Assembly: GCA_900078775.1 (NCBI GenBank)
Contig: LT549889.1
Location: forward strand, 1,922,001-1,986,000
Direction of reading: 5' to 3'
Length of the DNA stretch: 64,000 bases
DNA from: Mycolicibacterium aurum
Lineage (GTDB): Bacteria > Actinomycetota > Actinomycetes > Mycobacteriales > Mycobacteriaceae
Made by a program: the position numbers and the translations under genes. Below the pieces are notes generated by a model, which did not search any database, was not told the DNA's origin, and saw only the letters and a program-made list of their open reading frames with translations. Positions 28,810 to 37,369 of the stretch are shown in pieces (within the stretch, counting starts at the first letter, position 1; each line of letters opens with the position of its first letter).

Positions 28810-28942
28810 GATCGCCCTCTCCGTTGGCGACGCGAACCTGTCCTCAAGCTACGCGCATGCCTGCGGTGCTGCGCGGCATATTGGGACAGCTGCCGCTGCT
28901 GCGCATTTCTGGACCGGAAATCCGGCCGTTAAAGTGTCCGGC

Positions 28943-30244
28943 ATGACGGAACAGCTCGACGCCAACCACCCCGACCTCGTCACCGTCGGGGTGCCGACGC
29001 ACTGGTACAACCTGGCCGCCGAGCTCTCCGAGCCCATCCCGCCGCACCTGCATCCCGCCACCTTGGAACCGGTCGGGCCCGACGACCTCGCGCCGCTGTT
29101 CGCCAGCGGATTGATCGCGCAGGAGGCGACCACCGAGGCCTACATCGAGATCCCGCAGGAGGTCCGGGAGATCTACGCGATGTGGCGTCCGTCTCCGCTG
29201 ATCCGCGCTCGCCGCTTCGAGAAGGCACTGAACACCGGGGCCCACATCTACGTCAAGTACGAGGGTGTCAGCCCCGTCGGTAGCCACAAGACCAACTCGG
29301 CGGTAGCGCAGGCCTACTACAACCACATCGACGGTGTGCGGAAGCTGACCACCGAAACCGGCGCCGGGCAGTGGGGAAGTGCGCTGTCGTTCGCCGGCGC
29401 CCAGTTCGGTCTGGAGGTGGAGGTGTGGCAGGTCCGCGCCTCATATGAGTCCAAGCCGTATCGCGGGCATCTGATGCGCACCTACGGGGGCATCGTGCAC
29501 TCGAGCCCGTCCACGCTGACCGAGTCGGGGCGCGCCATCCTGGCCAAGGACCCGAACACCACCGGCAGCCTCGGGATGGCGGTCAGTGAGGCGGTCGAGG
29601 TCGCCGCGGCCGACCCGGCGGCCCGCTACGCGTTGGGCAGCGTGCTCAACCATGTGGTGCTGCACCAGACCGTCATCGGGCAGGAGGCCGTCGCGCAGCT
29701 GGCGCTCGTGGAGCCGGACGGCGCCGACGTCGTCTTCGGTTGCGCCGGAGGCGGTTCCAACCTCGCCGGACTGTCGTTCCCGTTCCTGCGGGAGAAGATC
29801 CACGGCCGGTCGAACCCGCGGATCGTGGCCGCCGAGCCGGCCGCCTGCCCGTCGATCACCCAGGGCGAGTACCGCTACGACCACGGCGATGTGGCCGGGC
29901 TGACGCCGCTGCTCAAGATGCACACACTCGGCATGGATTTCGTACCGGACCCGATCCACGCGGGCGGGCTGCGCTACCACGGCATGGCGCCCGCGCTGAG
30001 CCACACCGTCGAGCTCGGACTGGTTGAGGGCGTGGCGATCTCGCAACATGATGCGTTCGCCGCCGGGGTGCAGTTCGCGCGGAGCCTGGGCATCGTGCCG
30101 GCTCCGGAGTCGACACACGCCATCGCGGCCGCCGCCGCACATGTGGCCGACGATCCGCGGGAGCAGGTCGTGGTGATCGGGCTGTCCGGGCATGGCCAGC
30201 TGGACCTGCCGGCCTACGCGGAGTTCCTCGACGGCAAGTTCTGA
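28943..30244 (+). CDS. TrpB2-like PLP-dependent enzyme (tryptophan synthase beta paralogue)
   Basis: 433 aa. The PLP lysine is in VGSHKTNSA (about Lys116), with GAGQWGSAL and the phosphate-binding CAGGGSNLAGLSFPF. The long N-terminal extension (about 1-90) and gapped substrate region are typical of TrpB2, which lacks a tight TrpA partner and may recycle indole or condense serine with other nucleophiles. No trpA or other trp genes are adjacent, supporting a stand-alone role. ATG 28943 chosen by homology. Confidence 0.9.
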   Translation: MTEQLDANHPDLVTVGVPTHWYNLAAELSEPIPPHLHPATLEPVGPDDLAPLFASGLIAQEATTEAYIEIPQEVREIYAMWRPSPLIRARRFEKALNTGAHIYVKYEGVSPVGSHKTNSAVAQAYYNHIDGVRKLTTETGAGQWGSALSFAGAQFGLEVEVWQVRASYESKPYRGHLMRTYGGIVHSSPSTLTESGRAILAKDPNTTGSLGMAVSEAVEVAAADPAARYALGSVLNHVVLHQTVIGQEAVAQLALVEPDGADVVFGCAGGGSNLAGLSFPFLREKIHGRSNPRIVAAEPAACPSITQGEYRYDHGDVAGLTPLLKMHTLGMDFVPDPIHAGGLRYHGMAPALSHTVELGLVEGVAISQHDAFAAGVQFARSLGIVPAPESTHAIAAAAAHVADDPREQVVVIGLSGHGQLDLPAYAEFLDGKF

Positions 30245-30305
30245 CCAGGCGGTTTGTGGACGCGACTACCCTCGACACCAGGCATTTCTTGAGGAGGTGA
30301 GCCAC

Positions 30306-30845
30306 GTGTTCGGTCTGCGATCGCGCGACCGGTCGATCGAGGCGACCCTCAAGCAGATCGGTTACCGGGTGCTCGACGAGCTCCACCTGCCGCTATGGGT
30401 GAGTCGGGTGGTGTGGACGGCGGCCACGGTGTTGATCGCGACCGCGATCGTCGCGTGGGCCGTCGGCGGTGGCTTGCCGCTGATCGCATCCGTGCTGGGC
30501 ACCGGCGCCACGTTCTGTTCGATCGTCACCCTGCGGCGTCGCCGGTTCCGCTGGTGCGTCGCGGCGGCCTATCTGTCCGGGCTGTCGACGGTCGCCGGTG
30601 TCGGCGCGTTCTGGTGGGCACGGACCAGCTCGGCGGACGCGGTCCTGGCGGTCTCGACCGGTGTGTCCGCGGTGGCTGCGGCGACGCTCACCGCGCTGTG
30701 GGTCTCGGTGGCGATCACCCCGGTGCAGGATTCACACCCGGACATGCGGCAGCCCTCGAAGCGCAAGTGGGGTGTCCGCGAGAGCGGCGACACCATCACC
30801 TGGCCGCCGCCGAGCGCAGGTCCACACCGTCCCGACCGGACGTAG
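30306..30845 (+). CDS. Membrane protein, about four TM helices
   Basis: 179 aa. Hydrophobic spans at about 38-58, 62-78, 88-106 and 115-138 follow a charged amphipathic N-terminus (FGLRSRDRSIEATLKQIGYRVLDEL). The hydrophilic C-tail ends RKWGVRESGDTITWPPPSAGPHRPDRT. GTG 30306 has an unusually strong GAGGAGGTG ribosome-binding site. I do not recognise the family. It follows trpB2 by 61 bases, and co-transcription is possible. Confidence 0.6.
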   Translation: MFGLRSRDRSIEATLKQIGYRVLDELHLPLWVSRVVWTAATVLIATAIVAWAVGGGLPLIASVLGTGATFCSIVTLRRRRFRWCVAAAYLSGLSTVAGVGAFWWARTSSADAVLAVSTGVSAVAAATLTALWVSVAITPVQDSHPDMRQPSKRKWGVRESGDTITWPPPSAGPHRPDRT

Positions 30846-31135
30846 TCGGCCCGAGAGCCCATGTGACGCCGCGCAATTGACGCCAGGGATTCTCGCGTCA
30901 GACGGAAGCCCCGTCGACGAGCATGCGGGGCGAGCCAACCTGACCACCAGGGGCAACTGCCGGTGGCAACCTTGCCTTCCACGCTCAACTCGACGCCGGA
31001 CCAACCATGACTGCTCCGGCGACCTACTCCGACGCCCCTTATTGACGAAGTGTAGTTCGTGATTTAGCCTTCGTATTATTGTCCGGGTACTGGCCCACCG
31101 GGTCAGCCCTCCCGCCGAAGGGGTACTTCCTGAAA
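30846..31135 (+). promoter_or_regulatory. terC upstream region with promoter palindrome and leader hairpin
   Basis: No gene is seen. TTGACG (31042-31047), 17 bases, TAGCCT form a candidate promoter. Its spacer holds ACGAAGTGTAGTTCGT (31045-31060), an imperfect palindrome with 5-bp perfect outer arms, and another CTTCGT follows at 31069-31074. In the leader, CTGGCCC-ACC-GGGTCAG (31090-31106) can form a tight 7-bp hairpin. I could not match the leader to a known manganese or pH riboswitch. Confidence 0.45.
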
Positions 31136-32191
31136 ATGGACCAACTGGCCTTACAGGTTCCGCTCTGGGCATGGATCGCCCTGACCGCCGCCATCGCGGC
31201 GATGCTCGCCGTCGACCTCTTCCTGCACCGCGACAACCACGTCGTCGGATTCCGTGAGGCAGCAATCTGGTCAGGCCTGTGGATCGCCGCCGGGCTCGGG
31301 TTCGGCGTCATCATCTGGTGGTCCTACGGCGCCGACGCCGGCGGCGCCTACTTCGCCGGCTACCTCATCGAAAAAGCGCTGTCGGTGGACAACGTCTTCG
31401 TCTTCGCGCTGATCTTCACCTACTTCGCGGTGCCCGACCGTTACCAACACAAGGTGCTGTTCTGGGGAGTCATCGGCGCCCTGCTCTTTCGCCTGGTGTT
31501 CATCTTCATCGGCGCCGAACTGCTGCAAACCTTCTTCTGGACGGCCTACCTCTTCGGAGCCTTCCTGATCTACACCGCCTACAAGATGGCGTTTCGCCAC
31601 GATCAGGATCTGCAGCCCGAACGCAACCTGCTGGTACGACTCGTCCGACGCCTGATACCCACCGACACCGCCTACCACGGCGGCCAATTCTTTACCCGGA
31701 TCAACGGAAAGCGCGTTGCCACACTGCTTTTCGTCGTCCTGGTCGCCGTCGAGGCCACCGATCTGATCTTCGCCATCGATTCCGTGGCCGCGGTCCTGGC
31801 CATCACCACCAGCACCTTCATCGTCTGGACCGCCAACGCGTTCGCCGTGCTGGGTCTACGCAGCCTCTACTTCTGCCTCGCCGGCTTGCTGCGCCGCTTC
31901 ACCAAACTGCACTATGGCCTCGCGGTCCTACTCGCGTTCGCCGGCGTCAAACTCATCCTGGCTGAAACCCCCGTCGGCAAACTGCCCATCCCTGTCACGC
32001 TCGGCGCCATCATCGTGGTCCTGGCCGGCTCCATCATCTGGAGTCTCGCCGCCGGCCCCGACACCAATGACGACGCCGCTCGGGCCAGCGCGACACCCGC
32101 ACCGGATCAGCAAACCGACGCCGACGCCGCCACACCGGGGGGCACAACGGCGAGCAACCAGCTCGACTCACGAAGTGAATTACGCGAATGA
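31136..32191 (+). CDS. TerC/Alx family integral membrane protein
   Basis: 351 aa with about nine TM helices. Two conserved acidic membrane motifs, EKALSVDNVFVFALIF and VAVEATDLIFAIDSVAAVLAIT, define TerC/Alx. The family is linked to manganese export, tellurite resistance and metallation of secreted proteins. The acidic/Thr-rich C-terminal tail (about 320-351) is variable. ATG 31136 precedes the first TM; an earlier in-frame ATG at 31079 lies in the leader. It overlaps the HTH gene by ATGA, so a dedicated regulator is co-expressed. Confidence 0.9.
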   Translation: MDQLALQVPLWAWIALTAAIAAMLAVDLFLHRDNHVVGFREAAIWSGLWIAAGLGFGVIIWWSYGADAGGAYFAGYLIEKALSVDNVFVFALIFTYFAVPDRYQHKVLFWGVIGALLFRLVFIFIGAELLQTFFWTAYLFGAFLIYTAYKMAFRHDQDLQPERNLLVRLVRRLIPTDTAYHGGQFFTRINGKRVATLLFVVLVAVEATDLIFAIDSVAAVLAITTSTFIVWTANAFAVLGLRSLYFCLAGLLRRFTKLHYGLAVLLAFAGVKLILAETPVGKLPIPVTLGAIIVVLAGSIIWSLAAGPDTNDDAARASATPAPDQQTDADAATPGGTTASNQLDSRSELRE

Positions 32192-32523
32192 CAGTACTAC
32201 TATCTGAACACGTGTCAGCACGACAAGCTCAGGCCACACCGGATGCGCCCACCAGCCCCGGCTGGACCTTTCTGACCAACCACGCACACGTACTGCTGTG
32301 CCTGGCCAACGGCGAGCCCTTGACCGCGCGCGAGTTGGGCATGCGGATAGGCATCACGGAACGAGCGGTGCAAACCATTCTGAGCGACCTCACCGAAGAG
32401 GGCTACCTCACCAAGTCACGGCAGGGCCGGCGCAACACCTACACAATCAACCCCAAGGGTCGCTTACGCCATCCGCTCGAAGCACACCACACCGTCTGCG
32501 ACCTGATCAACGCGCTCAAATAG
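32188..32523 (+). CDS. Small winged-helix transcriptional regulator (MarR/ArsR-like)
   Basis: 111 aa. A single winged helix: LLCLANGEPLTARELGMRIGITERAVQTILSDLTEEGYLTKSRQGRRNTYTINPKGRLRHP. No cysteine or histidine cluster typical of ArsR metal sites is seen, so it is unlikely to sense a thiophilic metal. Translationally coupled to terC by ATGA; the palindrome in the terC promoter is a plausible target. It may respond indirectly to the metal or stress that TerC counters. Confidence 0.8.
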   Translation: MTVLLSEHVSARQAQATPDAPTSPGWTFLTNHAHVLLCLANGEPLTARELGMRIGITERAVQTILSDLTEEGYLTKSRQGRRNTYTINPKGRLRHPLEAHHTVCDLINALK

Positions 32524-33145
32524 CAAAAAGCAAACGGCGGTGCCGGCCGACTCGACCTGCGTACGGCGCGCCTCAACTGAGTTGCGGGGGAGCGCCTTTG
32601 GCAGCGCCTTCGAAACCTTTGGCTTGTCAGCCAGTGGCCCCGGCATCCGGGACAAGCCGGTCGGCGGTATTTCGTGGTCACCCGCGAGGCGAGCGAACAC
32701 CTGCACGTTCGACCGCGCGGCCACCCTTGACGCTGCGAACCGCGCGAACACGACCCGCCGAACCACCCCAAAACGTCACTGTGACGAATTGAGCGTGTGG
32801 CGCAGGACTCGGGGGCCCCGGGGTGCCCGCCGGTGTCGGGCAGTTCTGGACCGTCAGATCATCTGGGTCCGGCCACTGCCGTCGCGGATCCGGGTCCAGC
32901 GTCATGCGCTTGCCGGCCGCGCAGGCGCAGGTTCCGGCGGAGGCGTGGGCGGGTGGCGCTGTCGAAGAACGCTGGAACGCCGGGCGAGAAGTCGGACGAC
33001 TTTCGGACGTTCCCGGGTTTCTCCCATCCCGTTCCGGATCGAACGATCGGCAGACGCAGGCCACCGCGGAGCGTTCGTCCACGTCAGGTTTGTGCCGATA
33101 ATCTACATTATGTCAACTTGTTGGTATGTCCTACAGGCTACGGAC
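32524..33145. other. Gene-poor segment (about 620 bases)
   Basis: Several frames stay open because of composition, but none gives a recognisable protein or a plausible start with ribosome-binding site. A minus-strand frame (32464-32766) containing KVSKALPKALPRNSVEARRTQ is not identified. At 33098-33111 there is ATAAT-CTAC-ATTAT, a small inverted repeat just before the transposase remnant. The segment looks like debris of mobile DNA. Confidence 0.4.
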
Positions 33146-33271
33146 ATGCCTACCCCACGCGAAGCACTCGTCATCGAGGTCGACCGCACCATCGACGCCG
33201 ATGGTGTCGTCGATGTGCTGGAACGCCTGACCCTCACCCACGGTGTGCCGCACTATGTGCGTTTCGACAAC
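33146..33271 (+). pseudogene. IS3-type transposase (orfB) fragment
   Basis: The translation MPTPREALVIEVDRTIDADGVVDVLERLTLTHGVPHYVRFDNAAA matches the rve (DDE) core of IS3-family transposases, where a typical text reads RxALxIxVxRSIDADGVVxxLDRLxxxHGxPxxVRFDNGPEF. The fragment ends precisely before GPEF; both sides are lost. About 42 codons remain, so it cannot be active. It marks past insertion next to the toxin-antitoxin pair. Confidence 0.7.
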
Positions 33272-33293
33272 GCTGCTGCCCAACAGTTTCCAC

Positions 33294-33626
33294 TTACCGT
33301 GCGAGACCAAGGAATGCCATCATTGCCCGCTCGACCTCAACGACTTGCTCGGCTGTGAGCCGGCCAACCCGGACGTGGACATTCGACCTCCTGACCGTCG
33401 TGAGCTTGTCGATCATCACGTCACTGTCATGATCGAGTCCCGAAAGCCGCCCGTCTCCGCCGCTCACGCGAATGCGTATTAGCGGCGCATCCAGCAGCAT
33501 GCTGGTCATCGGAGCAACAGTCACCGAACTCGTGGCATCGAAGAGGTCATCCTGAACGATGACTGCCGGACGCGGCTTCGCCGCGTAAATGCCCCCGGAC
33601 ACGGTCCAGATCTCCCCTCGATTCAC
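33294..33626 (-). CDS. mazF: MazF/PemK-type toxin (endoribonuclease)
   Basis: 110 aa from the GTG at 33626 ([42 protein letters not shown]), the PemK/MazF fold. Conserved R-G-E-I-W start, KPRPAVIVQ, and later [27 protein letters not shown] support an active mRNA interferase. The antitoxin TGA overlaps this GTG as GTGA, the usual coupling. Length is normal, so it appears complete, ending 23 bases from the IS3 remnant. Confidence 0.92.
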   Translation of the reverse strand: MNRGEIWTVSGGIYAAKPRPAVIVQDDLFDATSSVTVAPMTSMLLDAPLIRIRVSGGDGRLSGLDHDSDVMIDKLTTVRRSNVHVRVGRLTAEQVVEVERAMMAFLGLAR

Positions 33627-33829
33627 TCCTCGTCCCACCGCGACGAGATCGCCTCAATGAACTCTTGGTCGTCACTGCTTTCGTCCGCCCCCGCGACCAA
33701 CGCGGCCTGCCTGTGCGCCTCAGCCGCAAAGGTTGCCGTCCGCACATCGGGAACCCATACCTGCAGTGGTCGGAGGCCACGCTCTCGCATCCGTCGTCGG
33801 TACTCACCGACCCTGTCTCTCACTGCCAT
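33623..33829 (-). CDS. mazE: MazE-type antitoxin (DUF3018 family)
   Basis: 68 aa: [63 protein letters not shown]. The RxYRxRxRxRGLRPxQxWVPD start is the DNA-binding part of the DUF3018/MazE family; the acidic tail would wrap MazF. A GTTACATGTAAC palindrome nine bases upstream of its start is a likely auto-regulatory operator. It is translated before the toxin, as expected. Confidence 0.92.
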   Translation of the reverse strand: MAVRDRVGEYRRRMRERGLRPLQVWVPDVRTATFAAEAHRQAALVAGADESSDDQEFIEAISSRWDEE

Positions 33830-33837
33830 GCCAGAAT

Positions 33838-33849
33838 GTTACATGTAAC
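33838..33849. promoter_or_regulatory. Palindromic operator of the mazEF-like pair
   Basis: GTTACATGTAAC, a perfect 12-bp palindrome within an 18-base imperfect one (16 of 18 matching), nine bases upstream of the antitoxin start. Conditional cooperativity by a MazE-MazF complex is a family expectation. Confidence 0.65.
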
Positions 33850-33941
33850 GTTCGGTTTATGGTGCTTGCGCGATAGTCAAAGGCGCCAGCAAACGGGGCG
33901 ATGATCAGAAATCTCCGATATGAAGGCCAGATCGTGCGGCG

Positions 33942-33991
33942 CTTGACAGTCGCCATTGCCTCAATCCTTGATAGTCGCCAATTACCTCAAT
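33942..33991. repeat. Two-unit tandem repeat, possible IS end
   Basis: Units 33942-33965 and 33967-33991 share CTTGA(C/T)AGTCGCCA followed by TT(G/A)CCTCAAT, 22 of 24 matching plus one extra A in the second. Short internal repeats of this kind occur at the ends of IS21-type elements, which carry several transposase sites. No istA or istB is present, so at best a solo end. Confidence 0.55.
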
Positions 33992-34200
33992 CTCGGGGTA
34001 GACACTGGTCACGGATCGATCTTTTTGAGTCAGCAAGTAACCGACCTGCAGCGGATTTGGCAGTGAACCTGGCGGCTTTCGGTGTGTCCCCTGCGTCTCA
34101 GTGATTCTGGCGGTTAATGTCGCACCCCGGCCGTAGTCTCAGCTGCGATGACCGAAGGGGTCGGAATGGCGGCTTCACGCATGCGCGGCCTGCCGCGGAA

Positions 34201-34216
34201 CGTCACGGACGTGACG
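34201..34216. promoter_or_regulatory. Perfect inverted repeat upstream of SDR
   Basis: CGTCACG and CGTGACG arms of 7 bp around GA, 135 bases before the SDR start at 34351. Possible regulator site; no regulator gene is adjacent. Confidence 0.4.
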
Positions 34217-34350
34217 CGAGTGCGGTGCATGGCGGCCCACACGCAATCGTCGGCGGTCTGCATCCACCGAATCCGAACCGGAAGCCGATGGACGTCGACG
34301 TGCTGAGGCCACGCTCGGAATACGCCCCCCGACCCCGAAAGGATCTACCG

Positions 34351-35055
34351 ATGCTGACACGCACCGCAGTGGTCACCGGCGGCAGCGGAGGAATCGGCAA
34401 GGCCTGCGGGCGCCACCTCGCCGCGAGCGGTTACGACGTCGTGCTCATTGCCCGCCGTGAAGCCCCGCTGCGCGCAGCCGCCGACGAGATCGGCGCGCGG
34501 TACATCGTCGCGGATGCCGCCTCGCCCTCCTCGTTCGATGCGGCCGTGTCCGATCTGACACGTATCGACCTGCTCGTGCACGCCGCAGGCGTCCTCGACG
34601 GCACCTACGCCCGCAAGCAGACCTTCGATCAGTGGCGGACGACGATGTCGGCCAATCTCGATTCCTGTTTCGTGGTGACCCAGGCCGCGCTGCCCCTGAT
34701 GCAGGCCGGGTCACGCTTCATCTTCATCTCGTCGTCCTCGGCACACGAACCCATGCCCGGACGGACGGCCTACTCGGCCTCCAAAGCAGGCATGAACGCC
34801 TTCGCCAGAGCCCTGGCGCTGGAGGTCGACCGCGACGGGATCAATGTCAACATCGTCACCCCAGGCCCGGTGGAAACCGACATGCTCACCGATGTCCCCT
34901 TCGAGATGTTCGCAGTGACGGTTGACGACGTGGCCCAGGCGGTCCTGTTCCTGGATACGGTGCCCGCCTCGGTGGACCTACCCGAAATCCGCCTCCACGC
35001 GGTGACCCGAGGTCCGCACGCCCGCCCACCCACCGTCCCCAAGAATCGGACATGA
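34351..35055 (+). CDS. SDR family oxidoreductase
   Basis: 234 aa, short classical SDR: VVTGGSGGIGKACGRHLAASGYDVVLIARRE (NADP-type Arg after beta-2), VHAAGVLDG in place of NNAG, ISSSSAH and YSASKAG with Tyr/Lys. PGPVETDM follows. ATG 34351 behind AAAGGA. Stands alone. Similar proteins are 3-oxoacyl-ACP reductase-like; the substrate is unknown. Confidence 0.88.
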   Translation: MLTRTAVVTGGSGGIGKACGRHLAASGYDVVLIARREAPLRAAADEIGARYIVADAASPSSFDAAVSDLTRIDLLVHAAGVLDGTYARKQTFDQWRTTMSANLDSCFVVTQAALPLMQAGSRFIFISSSSAHEPMPGRTAYSASKAGMNAFARALALEVDRDGINVNIVTPGPVETDMLTDVPFEMFAVTVDDVAQAVLFLDTVPASVDLPEIRLHAVTRGPHARPPTVPKNRT

Positions 35056-35127
35056 TCGGGCTCCCCTACGGCCGTCCACTCACCGAGCTCGCACGGCGAC
35101 GTCCTGCGGGCATTTCCTACCCGCGAA

Positions 35128-36699
35128 TCAGCTGATGAACTCCGGAATGCTCATCTGCGAAACACATTCCGCGACCGGTGAGTCCGGATCATTCAGGAAG
35201 TCGGCCACCACCGCCCGCCCGCACTCCGACTCCTCGTAGACGTCATGACCGATGGCGGGGAAACGCACCACGGTGCTGTTCGGCAGCGTCTCGGCGACGA
35301 CGTCGGCCAGGCTGGCCTGGGTGATCGCGTCGAAGGTGCCGGCCATCACCAGCACGGGCAGATCGCTGTGGACCGGGTCGGCGATGCTCGGGTCGGCGGC
35401 GCTGACATCCCAGGCCGGGCAGTCGTCTAGCGGGCGGCCGAACTGCGGCAGAATGTCCAGCACCTCGGCGGGAAATTCGGGGAACGCCTGTTGCCCGGCG
35501 GCGGCCATCGCCTCGGGCGTGGTGAACGGCAGGGACTCCCCGCAGACCACGCCGAACTTCAGCCCATGCCCATACAGGTCGGGCGTCGGCACCCCGGCCG
35601 CCACTGCTTCAGCCAGCGCGGTGCCGTCTCCCCCGGCTGTCGTGTGGATCAGCTGGGGCAAGCCCGGGTAGCGGTCGGCGTCCATGCTCGCCAGCACCGC
35701 GACATTGGCCAGCTTGTATCCGTCGAGCACCACGGCCTGCGCCGGCCGGTCCGCCGATGGCGGAAGTTCCACCACCATCGGTTCCTCCGCCAGCCGCCGG
35801 ACGGTCGTCGAAAATTCCTGTGCCAGATCGGGATAGGCGGCGGCGCAACGCGGTTGCGCGGCGCAGGCATCAAACACGGCGTTGAGACCCCCGGCGGCGC
35901 TGGCCCAGAGATTGGCGACCAGGTTCCGCTGCGGCGGAACGACCGAGTCCAGGATGACACTGCTGATGCCCTCGGGATGATCGCGAATCAGTTGCAGCGC
36001 CAGGTTCGTCCCGTACGAAACGCCATACACATGCCAGGACTCGATGCCCATCGCTGTGCGCAAGTCGGCGAAGTCGGCAGCATTCTCGGTGGTGTTGAAG
36101 GCACTCAGATCGATGTCCTGGGCGGCCAACCGGTCACGACAGGCCCGCACTGCGTCGACGCTGAGCGCCGCCGTTGCCGGAGCCAGCATCGACAGGCCCG
36201 TCGATTGTGCTGTCAGCTGGTCTATTTCGGGGCATGTCAATGCCGGATCGGCATGCAGGGTGCCGCGCTGGCTGACCAGGATCACGTCGCGGTCGCGGTT
36301 GATGCCCAGACTCCGCAACGCCTCACCGTACGGCAGGATGGTGCTGCCCGGCCCGCCGTTGAGGTACACCATCGGAGCCCGACCGGGATCGGGCGACTGC
36401 GCCGGAAGCGTCGCGACGGTCAGTTCGATCGTCCGCCCGTCGGCCCGCGCCCGATTCTGCGGGACCGTCAGGGTGCCGCAGATGACGTCGGGCCCGAGAT
36501 CCGCCTCCGGCATACCGACCACCATCGGCACCGGACACGGCGACGTCACATAGGAAGCGGTGACTGGCTGCCCTTCAGCACTCGGCGTCGTCGTTCCGGT
36601 CGACGGCGAACACCCGGCCAGCACCAGCGCCGCGGCGCCGACCAGCATTTTGGAACTTCCGCCTCGGATAACTGACACTAGCGTCAATACCATGGGCAC
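35128..36699 (-). CDS. TAP-like alpha/beta-hydrolase lipoprotein
   Basis: 523 aa. Lipobox VLAGC follows a hydrophobic stretch (MLVGAAALVLAGC, about 18-30), so the protein is exported and lipid-anchored. Hydrolase fold: MVYLNGGPGST oxyanion motif, nucleophile elbow GVSYGTNLALQL, late acid MAGTFDAIT and His in FPAIGHDVY. It matches the prolyl/tripeptidyl aminopeptidase-like family (SlpD/SlpE type) of actinobacteria. The true start may be the Met at 36648; the longer version adds 17 residues before the signal. Monocistronic. Confidence 0.85.
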   Translation of the reverse strand: MPMVLTLVSVIRGGSSKMLVGAAALVLAGCSPSTGTTTPSAEGQPVTASYVTSPCPVPMVVGMPEADLGPDVICGTLTVPQNRARADGRTIELTVATLPAQSPDPGRAPMVYLNGGPGSTILPYGEALRSLGINRDRDVILVSQRGTLHADPALTCPEIDQLTAQSTGLSMLAPATAALSVDAVRACRDRLAAQDIDLSAFNTTENAADFADLRTAMGIESWHVYGVSYGTNLALQLIRDHPEGISSVILDSVVPPQRNLVANLWASAAGGLNAVFDACAAQPRCAAAYPDLAQEFSTTVRRLAEEPMVVELPPSADRPAQAVVLDGYKLANVAVLASMDADRYPGLPQLIHTTAGGDGTALAEAVAAGVPTPDLYGHGLKFGVVCGESLPFTTPEAMAAAGQQAFPEFPAEVLDILPQFGRPLDDCPAWDVSAADPSIADPVHSDLPVLVMAGTFDAITQASLADVVAETLPNSTVVRFPAIGHDVYEESECGRAVVADFLNDPDSPVAECVSQMSIPEFIS

Positions 36700-36794
36700 A
36701 CCGTAGTCATACTTGTGTGAAACCGCCTACCAAATCGGCAATGGAGCAGAGCCTTCTCGGTTTGGGGACGCACGGCGTCGGGCAAGATCAAGCT

Positions 36795-37028
36795 ATGCGA
36801 AATTACTTAGTGCGGCCGACAATCGCCCTGCTCACCACGGTTCCCATCGCCGCTGCGTCATTCTTCGGCGCCGGAATCGGTTCAGCAACTCCCCTCAACT
36901 GCATCAACGGCCAGTTCTGGGATCCGATCACCAACACCTGCCAGACACCGCGTCCGGCGGAAGACTGTCCCCAAGGGCAGTATTGGAACGCCCTGTCCAA
37001 CGTGTGCCGGCCCCTCGGACAGCTCTAG
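36795..37028 (+). CDS. Small secreted protein with two Cys-bounded repeats
   Basis: 77 aa. A signal peptide (about 1-33, MRNYLVRPTIALLTTVPIAAASFFGAGIGSA) precedes two 14-residue units: CINGQFWDPITNTC and CPQGQYWNALSNVC, i.e. CxxGQ(F/Y)W(D/N)xx(T/S)NxC, joined by QTPRPAED. Four cysteines could give two small loops. ATG 36795 chosen as the start of the signal. Not recognised as a named family; probably an exported mycobacterial small protein. It is divergent from the lipoprotein hydrolase. Confidence 0.65.
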   Translation: MRNYLVRPTIALLTTVPIAAASFFGAGIGSATPLNCINGQFWDPITNTCQTPRPAEDCPQGQYWNALSNVCRPLGQL

Positions 37029-37141
37029 CCCGCATCCACTCGGCCAAGCCGGCCGTGGCGCTGACCCCGAGGATCCGCCAGCTTTCCCGACCCGACTGGC
37101 GCCCAATTATTTCCGTCCTGCCCGCGTCGTAGGCTGACGGC

Positions 37142-37369
37142 ATGCACAACGTGACTCTGGCCGACACGGTGTCAGCGGCGTCAGCGGCGTCAGCGGCGAC
37201 GCTGACGGTGGCGCTCGCGGCCTACGCAGCGTTGATCCTCGTCAGCATTGCGGTGGCACTCGCCGCCGCCCGCCAGCACCGACGCCGCCGGGCCATCGCC
37301 GCCGCGACGCTCGTCGGGCTGCTGACGCTGGGCGGGCTCGTTGTGGCGATCATCAGCAGCGTTGCGTGA
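37142..37369 (+). CDS. Small two-span membrane protein
   Basis: 75 aa: an Ala/Ser-rich N-terminus, a TM at about 21-43 (TLTVALAAYAALILVSIAVALAA), a basic loop ARQHRRRRA, and a second TM at about 52-74. Codons 11-19 are encoded by three exact copies of GTCAGCGGC (37171-37197), giving a variable Ser-Ala repeat. No family recognised; a hairpin-like membrane topology is likely. Confidence 0.5.
   Translation: MHNVTLADTVSAASAASAATLTVALAAYAALILVSIAVALAAARQHRRRRAIAAATLVGLLTLGGLVVAIISSVA

Larger units (their letters stand above)
33850..34350. other. Non-coding accessory DNA between TA pair and SDR
   Basis: About 500 bases with no supportable gene. It contains a tandem repeat (33942-33991) and a perfect inverted repeat CGTCACG-GA-CGTGACG (34201-34216). 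Composition is less GC-rich than the flanks. A frame entering the SDR gene from 34117 has no homology. Confidence 0.5.

Noticed and set aside
31061..31135. Manganese (yybP-ykoY) riboswitch before terC
   Set aside because: The leader is too short and lacks the conserved paired core; only a simple hairpin is visible.
32169..32189. Second ACGAAGTG element before the HTH gene
   Set aside because: It lies in the terC coding tail and lacks the opposing half-site, so it is probably chance.
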